64,000 bases of DNA, from assembly GCA_033182465.1 (NCBI GenBank), contig CP137323.1:1240001-1304000 (forward strand), written 5' to 3'. Of this stretch, positions 10,788 through 20,002 are shown piece by piece; within the stretch, counting starts at the first letter, position 1, and every line of letters starts with the position of its first letter. Both the position numbers and the translations under genes were made by a program. This stretch comes from Sanghuangporus weigelae. Its lineage: Eukaryota; Basidiomycota; Agaricomycetes; Hymenochaetales; Hymenochaetaceae. Under the pieces are notes generated by a model. The model had not been told where the DNA came from. It made no database searches and saw only the letters and a list, made by a program, of their open reading frames with translations.

Positions 10788-11807
10788 TCAACCGATTTTT
10801 TTTCCTGTGTTCTCTGAATTTGCCTTAGTACGTGTGTGATTTTAGATGCCCCTTCTCTATCTACGCGTTCTCTCTTCTCTGTCTTTTTTGTCGCGCCTTC
10901 GGTTCTTCGTTTCTTGGTCCATGCTCGTCCATCTTCTCTAATATGCTTCGAACTTTGCACCTATACTCGCGTCCCAGGTAGACGCCAGCTTTTTGTACGA
11001 CCCTTATCCTCCGTCTATCCTTAATCCCTATTGGCGTCTTTTCGTCTTTCTCTCCGCGCCTTCTCCGTTCATCCTTTCGGCCTTCACCTTCCTCTCGTCC
11101 ATACCTTTAAGTTATTAATGTCTGATTTGGACTTTCTCCTTTCTCTTCCCTTCTTGGCGCTCACCCCGTACCATATACTTCCGCTTCGTCCCATCCCCGT
11201 CTCCCGGCTGGCTCCCTCAAATCGACGGTGCAACCTGAATCTTTGTAACGTGTAATGCGTAGAAGAATGTATGTCTGTATTGTAGGAGATACTTACCGAA
11301 GGTGTAATATTTATGTGCTTTCGCGTCATTTATTTCGAAGCTTTGTTGGTGGTAACGTAAGCTTTGTATCGACTTAGACTTGCTTCCATGTGAATTGTTC
11401 TGTTTGGCTTCACTTACCACAGTTCTGAAGATTCCATTTCTTCATACATCTTGCTCTCGGGAAAGTGTGAGAGCCAATATCAACGATAGGCCATGCCGGA
11501 GCTAACAATATACGGTATTTGTATGTATCTCTGCGGCTTCTCACCGAAGAACTGGTAAGGTTAGGCAGATGACCAGGGTGACGATTGGGCGGACCGCGCC
11601 ATGTATCGAAAACACAGAGAACCTCGGCAGTCCTCCGGCCGCGAGACTGGCTTGCTAACAAGTTTTCGCGCTCGTTTCACTCGACCTTGCTTCATCGCTT
11701 GTTGCATGCCGAAGAGTCCAGCGTTGAAACGTCGATTGTACATCAACCAACACGAAACGCGATAGAAGAATAACTGGAAATAACGAACACACAAACGGAA
11801 CGGAACG
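10788..11807. other. Intergenic, pyrimidine-rich
   Basis: The first 450 bases are C/T-rich and look like the 3' untranslated region of the membrane-protein gene. Further on, ORFs on the minus strand (11,875-11,410) have no motif. The promoter of the aldolase gene should lie at the right end, but no TATA box stands out. Confidence 0.4.
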
Positions 11808-13017
11808 ATGGTGATACGGATCCCCCTGAAAGATGTGTTTGCAGCGGGTAAGACGGCCTTCGGGGCTTGGAACACGATCCCTGGTGCGGGTGTGGTGAGG
11901 ACGATAGCGAGTACGCCTGGGCTTAGTGTGAGTCTCAGTGCGATCCGGAATTCCCCTTCATCTTTTCGCCTCTCTGGTCTTTTATTTGCTTAAGCGCGGG
12001 ACGAAACTGATGAAGCGTCTATAGTGGGTTGCGGTAGACGCTGAGCATGGCCAAATCAACGTATGTCCGTTCTTTATCTATCCGTCTGTCTCTGCTTTCA
12101 TCTTCATCTGTCTAATGCCACGTAGGACACGCAAATATATACGCACACGACGTCCATCTCCGCTGCCGGTCGTTCACCCATCGTTCGTGTGCCCGATGCT
12201 TCCGCTTGGTGGGCCAAACGTGCCTTAGACGCAGGAGCGCACGGTCTTATGGTTCCTTTAATCAAGAATGCCGAAGAAGCGAAGGAAGTTGTAAAGAGCT
12301 GCAAGTACCCACCTCTGGGTAATAGGGGTTTCGGGCCGTTGTATACACACCATGCGTTTGGAGAGACTTGTACTAGTGAGGAGTATAAAAGCGGAGCTGC
12401 GGATTTGGTGAGTAGTTTTTCCTGATATATAGATTTAAATAGAGAGGAATACAGTCTGTTGACAACTGAATTCGCGTAGTTTGTGATCGTACAGATTGAG
12501 ACGAAAGAGGCTGTGCAGAATTTAGAGGAGATTGCAGCAGTCGAGGGACTCGACATCCTTTTCATCGGGTACGCGTATTTGTCTCCACTTCCTCCTCCAT
12601 CGGGCACTGAAGACTTGCTTCATCAGACCGTTTGACCTCGCACTCAACTTGGGCGTCTCTTTTGGGAGCGACGGACACGAAGACGCGATTCAGAAAGTTC
12701 TGAGCGTATCGCACAAGTATAAAAAGAAAGCTGCTATTTACTGTATGTCTTTCCCACTTCCTCTCTCCGTCGCCTACCTCCTTCACATCACGGCTGCTTC
12801 CTACCTTGATTCTTGCGACATCCTACTTTTTGATTCTTCCGCTGATTCAGAATCAATAGGCACGAACGGCGAACAATCACGACTGAGGGCAGAACAAGGA
12901 TTCGACATGATCAGCATCGCGACGGACGTGGACGTCCTCGCGCAGACCTACGCGTCATATATGACGAGTGCAACAGGACAGAATGTGACTGTTGGGAGTG
13001 GATACTCGACGAAGTGA
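11808..13017 (+). CDS. HpcH/HpaI-family aldolase (2-keto-3-deoxy acid aldolase type)
   Basis: Class II metal-dependent aldolase of the HpcH/HpaI family, which cleaves 2-oxo-3-deoxy acids to pyruvate plus an aldehyde. Six exons: 11808-11927, 12025-12060, 12126-12407, 12480-12568, 12627-12742 and 12860-13017, all with GT..AG borders and consistent phase; 266 residues, the family's usual size. Expected active-site residues are present at nearly the bacterial positions: His48 in DAEHG, Arg73 in PIVRVP, Glu153 in VQIETKEA and Asp179 in IGPFDLA (metal ligands Glu and Asp). The Gly-rich AGAHGLMVPLIKNAEEA block also matches. There is no signal peptide, so it is probably cytosolic. The substrate cannot be named from sequence. 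Confidence 0.92.
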
Positions 13018-13466
13018 ACATCAGAATAGTTTTCACGAAGATCAAATGGAGGGAGCTTGGATTAAGGAATATAAGAAAAGGTCGGGATTGTAGGAATAAA
13101 TGGGTCTCGGATCCAGTGTACGTGAATCGATTGGAATGAAATTATAAATTCGTTTCGTTCACTTTTGCCGGGGCTGTCTTCGCGAAGCGCGCGAGGAGAA
13201 GACAACGACGATTTTGTTTCTCTGTTGGTACCCGCATACTTTCATACGAATGATATTGTACTCAGCGAACCTAACTTCAAAAGTTGTCCAGCAAGGAAGA
13301 CTTGATTTTTTGGCCACCATTACTGACGGAGCTGTGTTTGGCTATTGGCGAGTTCCATCCGCTTGATTTTCTCTTTCGAGATACATACTGATTCTTTGAT
13401 GTTCCTTTTAAGAAGATAATTTATTTATTCGCATCGCCTGGGTCATGGGCATGAATAGTGAATAGC
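13018..13466. other. Intergenic, 3' flank of the aldolase
   Basis: No gene recognised. The first part probably holds the aldolase 3' untranslated region. Confidence 0.4.
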
Positions 13467-14234
13467 CTTACTGCCTTTTTCATATGTATTGTCACTCGCG
13501 ACTTCTGTGATTTTTGTCACACAGAACACCTCAAAATATAAAAATCACCATATCTCACTCAATTCTTGACCGTTTTGCATAATCTAAGTTGATAAACTCA
13601 TAGTTTTAAAATATGTTTCAAAATCTAACAAGGATGAAGAGAAATGAGTAAAGAATGAGTGAGATATGTCGTAAAAGGTCGATTTTAGACACATCTTTCA
13701 TGTGCAGTTTTTCCTGCCCTCATCCCTGCTTCTACAGTCCTATAAGCAAGTCCAAAATGATATGATTATTTTATTTTAAGTTTACAGGCTGACTTTGAGC
13801 TCTATTCTGTGTTGTATCTGCTGGTTTGATGCATGTCTGGGCTGAGCTCAAACCTACCTTTTCTCAAGGACCCCCAGACCTCAAAATAAATTTATTCTTA
13901 GGAAATCTGATGTCTGCAAATTCATATTATACCAATAGCATCACTTTGGTGCAGTCTAGGTTGTTGTAGCACCCAGTCTGAGGGCAGGAAAAACTGCACA
14001 TGAAGGAAGTGTCTAAAATCGACCTTTTACGACATATCTCACTCATTCTTTGCTCATTTCTCTTCATCCTTGTTAGGGTTTGAAACATATTTTAAAACTA
14101 TGAATTTAGAAACTTAGATCATGCAGAACGGTCAAGAATTGAGTGAGATATGGTGATTTTTATATTTTGAGGTGTTCTGTGTGACAAAAATCACAGAAGT
14201 CGCGAGTGACAATACATATGAAAAAGGCAGTAAG
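13467..14234. mobile_element. 768-bp element with 254-bp terminal inverted repeats
   Basis: The left arm (13467-13720) starts CTTACTGCCTTTTTCATATG. The right arm (13981-14234) is its reverse complement at roughly 95% identity, about a dozen substitutions by eye. The 260-bp middle part has no meaningful ORF. A direct duplication is not obvious; if the true ends are CTGCC..GGCAG, the flanking bases are TA on both sides, as for Tc1/mariner. It could be a long-TIR MITE or a fold-back element. Confidence 0.8.
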
Positions 14235-14950
14235 CACCACGTCAGCACGCCTAGCAGAAAGCAGGGGAATAGTGACGTACGACTTCGATGGCCGATTGCC
14301 TGATCGTTGAGAGTCGAGTCACCAGCTTTGTAGGCCCACGCATGGGATTCAGTACATAGCATTCAGTCTCCGGCCATGTGCTGGGATGACGTTGACCATT
14401 TTAAGGTTCTGCTGTATTGCCTTGGATGGCCTAGAGTTGTGGTAGGAGAGGCGGCGCAGTGTGGCCTATTTCTCGAGCTTCTACTGATATCGCATTCTGG
14501 ACGGTTCCGCATTACCTTGTGCGGCATGCGACACAACCACAGTCGGGCCAACGCAGGAGATTAAATGTCGCCGGGCCATTTGGCCGTAATGCCACATATG
14601 TTGTCTGGCCAGACTCCACTCCTTGGTTCGCACAATCGAACATTCTACTCCTATTTTTCATATTTCCTTTTATCTGTATATGCACCTGTTAAGGACTTTA
14701 AAGGTATGTCCGGATGGTCATAAATGGTTCCCTGTAGTCTTCCTATGGTTTGTGTGCCGAACCATATTCGGCCAAGTGCTGGTTTTGATACCACCGCCCA
14801 GGGAATTAGGATCTCTTAAGCCACGAAGGCTGCGGGATTTGTCGAGTCGGCCTGATATTTTCTTGGACGGGGTCCTTCAGACCATGAAGCTGTGCAGCAC
14901 CACACGACTCCTGCTGCTTTGTGTCGTGGACTTATAAGTTGCAAAACTGT
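14235..14950. other. Upstream region of the first MC-type peptide gene
   Basis: Short overlapping ORFs on both strands have no motif. The sequence contains several GGCC-centred short palindromes (for example GGCCATTTGGCC around 14,575). It probably acts as the promoter region of the small gene at 15,133. Confidence 0.35.
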
Positions 14951-14980
14951 GGCTTGGTCCATTGTGGCCTGTTGACAAGG

Positions 14981-14988
14981 TATAAAAG
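14981..14988 (+). promoter_or_regulatory. TATA box of MC-type peptide gene 1
   Basis: TATAAAAG, preceded 13 bp upstream by CCATTGTGGC. The same ten bases and TATA box stand before the paralogue at 19,020. The spacing to the ATG is 152 bp, with a probable 5' UTR intron (GTGAGT..GATCAG). Confidence 0.6.
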
Positions 14989-15132
14989 GGAGCATGGGCT
15001 GGCACGTCGAAGGTACAATCGTCGTGCCTTCTTCTGCAAATCTAAAGTGAGTAAAGTTCACTGTGTCGCTAAGTTGGTCTTCTCGCTAATTTATTGATCA
15101 GCTCAGCGAACTCAGTGTCTTCAAGTAGAAAT

Positions 15133-15426
15133 ATGTGCCTTCTCCAATTGGCTGTGTACTGCAACGGAACAGGTGAACGTGTAAGTTTCAGTTGGTGTCC
15201 TGATCTTATACCGCTCGGTCCTTCGTGAGTGTTCATGTGGTATTCCGAACTGCGTTAGGGGCAATTCTGGCTAACAATAACTCACAGGCATCGGACTACA
15301 GTTCGGTACGTACGGCGTGAATGTATAAACTCTGGGCGCGGAACTACTTGCGAATGGGCTCGGCGTGATGGTCGCAGATGTTGTGACGGTAAATCTCGCG
15401 GCGATGATGGCCGGATAATTGCTTAG
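15133..15426 (+). CDS. Small Cys-rich MC/YCNG protein, paralogue 1
   Basis: Two exons, 15133-15180 and 15259-15426, with a GTAAGT donor and a GCGTTAG acceptor (78-bp intron), giving 71 residues. The protein begins MCLLQLAVYCNG, then has THRHRT, a Cys, CEWARRDGRR and CCDGKSRGD. The later paralogue has the same order: MC, YCNG, HRHR, Cys, ARDG, CCDG. That shared order over two exons is the main evidence that this is a gene. There is no signal peptide. The MC start with paired Cys and His recalls small fungal proteins with an MC..CGH layout, possibly metal-binding; this is inference only. An alternative acceptor at 15,287 would give a shorter product. Confidence 0.6.
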
Positions 15427-16379
15427 TGCGGTTTTCCAATGTATCTTACTTTTAAATTGCATCTGCGAAGAGATCATTATCCTTATCCAAAGCGGTCTAT
15501 TACTCTACACTCCATAAGTTCAAGAAAATTGCCGTAGAGCTCATTTTGATCGAGATATCTTAGGCGGGACGTGTAAATGAATTGTCTGAGTGTGTCCTCT
15601 ATCTAATGGCACGAAATTTTGAACAAGCGGAATCAGACTTATATGATTATATAAGCATCCCTATGCATAGCCTCATCAGCTTCTCAGTCCTGCCTGCGCT
15701 ATCATCTCATCGACTAACGTTTGTGCATCCACTCACATGAGATTCGTTGCTCATACTAGCTGGCCTCCTGCTCCAAACGTATTGTTTTCTCGGTTGCCGC
15801 TCCTTCAAGGCAATCTGCATGTTCCTGAGTCGACACAACGTTCTGAAATAGCTCTCATATTCGGTTGGACTTCGTCGCCATAAAAGAGGATACCAGGCTT
15901 CATATATCTCGACAGATGCTGGGAAACAAAAACTCCCACATGACCTTCTCATCACCTCCCCGAGAACAAAATCCATCAGCAAGCCTCTCCGAGTCTGATT
16001 TTATCTTATTACTAGACCAAAGTCATGATCAGAAAAGAAACGTACCTCAGGTCGTTCATATCAAGTCTTCTCTGGGCAGTGATACGCCGGCGATTGCGGA
16101 GCCAAAACCACCATTCTCTCATGGTCAGTAGTCTGATTGTCTCGCAACATAACATTCATATAAAGGCTGACAAATTGCGATGATCAAGAGCACCAGCCTG
16201 GCTTTGCTCCTAGGACTGAGCACAATCCATTCACGGGACACAATGCTGCTGTTTTCTCACGACTTTCACTTCCCTACGTCCCCTGGTAATCACGACATTT
16301 TCTTGGCACCCTCGCTCCCCGTTTCGGACGATTCAGCAAGCTTTAGTTCGATAGGAACGACGCTCCGCACGACATTGAT
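15427..16379. other. Region upstream of the kinase
   Basis: Open stretches at 15,865-16,131 and 16,180-16,464 (+) may contain N-terminal kinase exons but show no motif, and no splice path could be fixed. Otherwise nothing recognised. Confidence 0.35.
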
Positions 16380-17786
16380 GTGCTCCGACGTATTGAAGAA
16401 GAGTCGGCTCATCCTAAAAGCGAGGGAACATTGCAGATATTACTTGCGAAGCGTTCCGATTTGAATATTGGGGAGAAAATTCATGATATTAGCGCTTCTC
16501 AGCGGAGCCTTGGCGGATACAGTGATATCTTTACGGGAACTTATGTTCCTACCAATGACTCTCACTGCAAAGTGGCGATCAAGAAAATGCGCGTGCATAT
16601 CATGGATGATCAGAATTTTCAGAAGGTAGTGAATTTAAGTACTCATGTTGACCAGTTTAATGGAGACATATCTCAGAAATTGGCTAGAGAGCTTTACGTA
16701 TGGTCAAAGCTTACTCATCCTCGAATTCTGCCTCTGGAAGGTTTTTTCATTGAAGACAATAAATATCCGTCTTTGGTTTCGAAGTGGATGGAAAATGGCA
16801 CTGTCCTCGAGTATTTTTGCGCTCTAACCCAAATGTAGATGCGCTTCAGCTGGTGAATTGATTCTCGGTTCTGTCCATCGTCCTCTCATGCATTTCTTCT
16901 TCTTTGCCCTTAGCTTATGGGTATCGCAGAAGGACTTGATTATCCTCATAAATGCAATGTTGTTCACTCAGATATCAAGCCTGTGAGTACACCTCAGCGA
17001 TGGTGTTTGCTTCCGTAGCTGATCAGACGTATGGAGGACAACGTCTTAATCTCTGACTCCGGAGAGCCGCTTCTTTGTGATTTTGGCGTTGCTCGCATGC
17101 TCTTAGCCTCAGAGACGTTCCATTTCTCCAGCTCTTTGACTGGCGGTTTACGTGGTACCATTCGCTATCTGTCCAAGGAGCTCTTAGTTGCATCCGGCCA
17201 GGGTCTCACATCGTACTCCTTGGAATCAGATGTTTGGGCCTTTGGAATGACTTCAATTGTAAGTGCTCCATGAGTTCTTCGGAGGAAACTGCCTAGATCA
17301 GTCAATGTATATAGGCAATTATGGAAAGGAAACCTCCTTACAGTCACATCAAAATGGATGTACAGGTGATCCTCGCAATAAGTAAGGGAGAGCTACCTGT
17401 GCCTTCGGCTTTCTCTTTCTGGCCTTTGCAGAATCGGATCATCTGGCGCATTTGCGAACGTTGCTGGTATCCGCCTCCTCTGAGACCGCCTCTACGTTAC
17501 ATATTGTACGAATTAAGTCGCTTGAAGCTAGTCGATCCCATCAGTACGGGGCAAGATCATTGGTTGAAGTACCGTTTCTTCTGGCTGGACAACGATGATG
17601 CTCGTAAGGCATCCGCGAGATCATTTCCGGAGGTATGTTATTTAATAATTGCCTAGACTGCCATCTCCGTCACCATAGAATAACCTGATAAATTTGTAGA
17701 CACCCAGTGGTAGATTAACACATGGATACTCTCCATATAACACTGGAAACAGAGCGTCGACGAGTCATGATCTCTTCCCTATTTGA
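16380..17786 (+). CDS. TKL-like serine/threonine protein kinase, non-RD, one apparent frameshift
   Basis: Spliced kinase domain of the kind expanded in Agaricomycetes. Visible in order: glycine loop remnant GGYSDIFTGTY, VAIKKMRV (beta-3 Lys), an intron (16626-16676), LARELYVWSKL (alpha-C Glu), LPLEGFFIED, SKWMENGTVLEY, an intron, GIAEGLDYPHKCNVVHSDIKP, an intron, DNVLISDSG, CDFGVARM (DFG), GTIRYLSKEL, SDVWAFGM, an intron, ERKPPYSHIK and a C-lobe with IIWRICERCW. The catalytic loop is HSD rather than HRD. After VLEYF a T-run puts the continuation (NPNVDALQL) one base out of frame, either a sequencing indel or a real lesion. Introns are short, with good borders. The N-terminus is uncertain, because upstream open stretches at 15.9-16.4 kb may belong to it. 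The substrate is unknown. Confidence 0.7.
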
Positions 17787-18840
17787 GTAAGTATCTACAT
17801 ATATATTTCATTCAGATGCATGGTGTCTGAGTTGGTTCTAGGCATCCTAATGATCAATCGGCCGGACGAAAGCATGCTGTGGAGCGTAAGTAAGGAAAAG
17901 CTCGCTAAAGTCGATCTAACTCACCTATGTCGAGTCCTTCTGTCTCGTAGCAAATGAGGCCAAAAAAATGAGAAAATATGATGTTGGCTTTCCAGGACGT
18001 GACTTGAATGGATTGTCCGTTTCTAAATTATCTCGTCGTTGGTGCGAGCAAATATCTTCACGAAAGGAATAATATCAAAGAGTAGGTGGATGCACCAAGG
18101 AGACGCTTGATCAGTGGATATACCTTCTGTGTTTTGTTTTGAACGCACTGTTACACATGAGCGTCCATGTTAAGCATAAGACCGTTCCTGCAAGATTGGG
18201 AGTTTGGCAACACTGCTGGTTTAGGGGTGTTTCCAACCACGGGCCAATGCTTCTGGGATCCGGTATGTGGCACTCTCCTTTTTCGGGTTGGCGAAGTAAA
18301 TGCTTTGAACGCCTAACTATGATCACCATTGAAGCGTGTGCCACACAGTTATACGAAAGCTCGATGCTGGATTATGTTCGCATGAGTCGTCTCAATATTA
18401 TACAGGAGACTGATAATATAATTCGATTTCTGCTAGGTTTGCACACCATCACGTGCTGTTCTGACTTCAGTCATGGGCCAGTTCTCAACAAGGCTGCCTC
18501 TAATAACTTGCTGTGACTTGTCAAGGCGATGCTTGCTTCAATTACTGCAATACCACGGTGGGGTTGTGGCGTGCTGCAGTGAAAAGCGCCGTGGGTAGAT
18601 AACCGGTGTCGCAGGCCATTTCACCAGTGCTTATACTGGCACCGCATGGCTCGGCATGAGTTGCGTATTCCTTCCTGGCTTTCTATCAAGGTTAGGTCTC
18701 TATGCTTCTAGCGCCATTGAGCTTCGGCAAGCATCGCAACTCTGAGATGGCCACCTGTGGTCTATAAAGGAATTAAAACTGGTTAAGGTTGGCTTCATCA
18801 CGAAGGACTATAGAATGGAATTGGGCCATTGTGGCTTGTA
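17787..18840. other. Kinase 3' flank and upstream region of MC-type gene 2
   Basis: Two exon-like pieces with good donor sites follow the kinase stop (about 17,843-17,890 and after 17,950) and could be an alternative 3' end. An ORF at 18,139-18,516 has no recognisable motif. Confidence 0.35.
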
Positions 18841-18851
18841 ATGAGGTACTG

Positions 18852-18859
18852 TATAAAAG
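18852..18859 (+). promoter_or_regulatory. TATA box of MC-type peptide gene 2
   Basis: TATAAAAG with CCATTGTGGC 17 bp upstream, 168 bp before the ATG; a near copy of the arrangement at 14,959-14,988. Confidence 0.6.
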
Positions 18860-19019
18860 GTCAGTATTATGGAGAAAATCAAAGACAGCATCAATCTTCC
18901 CCCATCTATATCCAATGTGCGTTATTTCTTTCAGTGCACACACTACTCACTTAGACATGCTTACTAGTAATACAGAGCTGACTTTGTTTCGATCTGGTAT
19001 CAGAATTTCTGAAGCGAGT

Positions 19020-19395
19020 ATGTGCTACAATGAGATAACCCTATATTGCAATGGTGTATGCGATAGTGGGGTTATTGCTTGTGAGAGGGCCGTTCCCGGA
19101 AACATGGCGACATACGTGTTTCTGCCGTGACTACTTAGCGTGTCATCACAACTATCAAATTCCAATGTTATCCTGCTTCTAGATATTGTCAACCCTTGAC
19201 CCAAGAATCGATCATCGCCACCGTGCAAGTGAAGAGAATCTGAGACCTTCTAAATGGTGTACGAATATACTATGTTTCGAATCCATCGGCACTGTTCAGG
19301 TTGCGAGAGACGGATATCTATTTTCAGAACCAATTTACATGTGCTGCGATGGGATGAAGCGTGATTTGCTTGGAAATGTATATCCTTTGAAATGA
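19020..19395 (+). CDS. Small Cys-rich MC/YCNG protein, paralogue 2
   Basis: Two exons, 19020-19055 and 19183-19395; the donor GTATGC follows the codons for YCNG and the acceptor is CTTCTAG, giving 82 residues. It starts MCYNEITLYCNG, then DHRHRAS, WCTNILC, VARDGYLF and MCCDGMKRDLLGN, in the same order as paralogue 1. Reading straight through the intron would instead give a 36-residue product, but that version lacks the shared second half. No signal peptide or membrane segment. The two paralogues flank the kinase gene. Function unknown; conserved Cys and His suggest metal binding or a stable fold. Confidence 0.6.
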
Positions 19396-20002
19396 ATCTC
19401 CGAATATCCTAATACTCTATTTGATCCATTACTGATCCCAATGTATCTGTGCTGTCTATACGCAAGTGAAACCAAAGGAAACAGAGGAAGGAAAGTCTAT
19501 GTGGACTATGATTAAGACAACAATCCTGCCAGCTGTCTCAGACAGAATTTACATTATTTGAAATGCTGCGTTGACATAATAATCTCTGTCGTACAAATTA
19601 TTGAAAACAAGCGATATTCTCTTTTTGGTGAGTGCTAGTTGAGTCGTATGGCACTCTTTGCTTTCTCGAATGGAGCTACAAGAACGAATTATCAAGCGAA
19701 CATGTCATAAGAAGTCAAATAGTTAAGTAACATACACACATACGCACAAAAAGAAACCCTCGCGAGCACGTGTCACCACCATGGCTCCATAACGGCACGT
19801 GCATGTGATCCCTGCGTGTTGCTGTCACTTACTCTACTCGGTTGGTCATCTTGATTCCAACCTCCATGACAGTGCCCGGTCGGACTACAGGACTCATCTC
19901 GAATCATCTACGCTCCACCGGGCTAAGCTACTCAGCTGCACGTGTTCGCCGATAAGAGTTTCGAGTAATTTTTCATTCAGCGATTGGATCTCGTCCAGCA
20001 AC
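19396..20002. other. Intergenic, promoter side of the WW/FF gene
   Basis: No gene recognised. The start codon of the following gene lies just beyond this stretch, which should hold its promoter and 5' UTR. Confidence 0.4.

Noticed and set aside
18139-18516. 125-codon plus-strand ORF upstream of MC-type gene 2
   Set aside because: No recognisable domain and no splice or promoter support.
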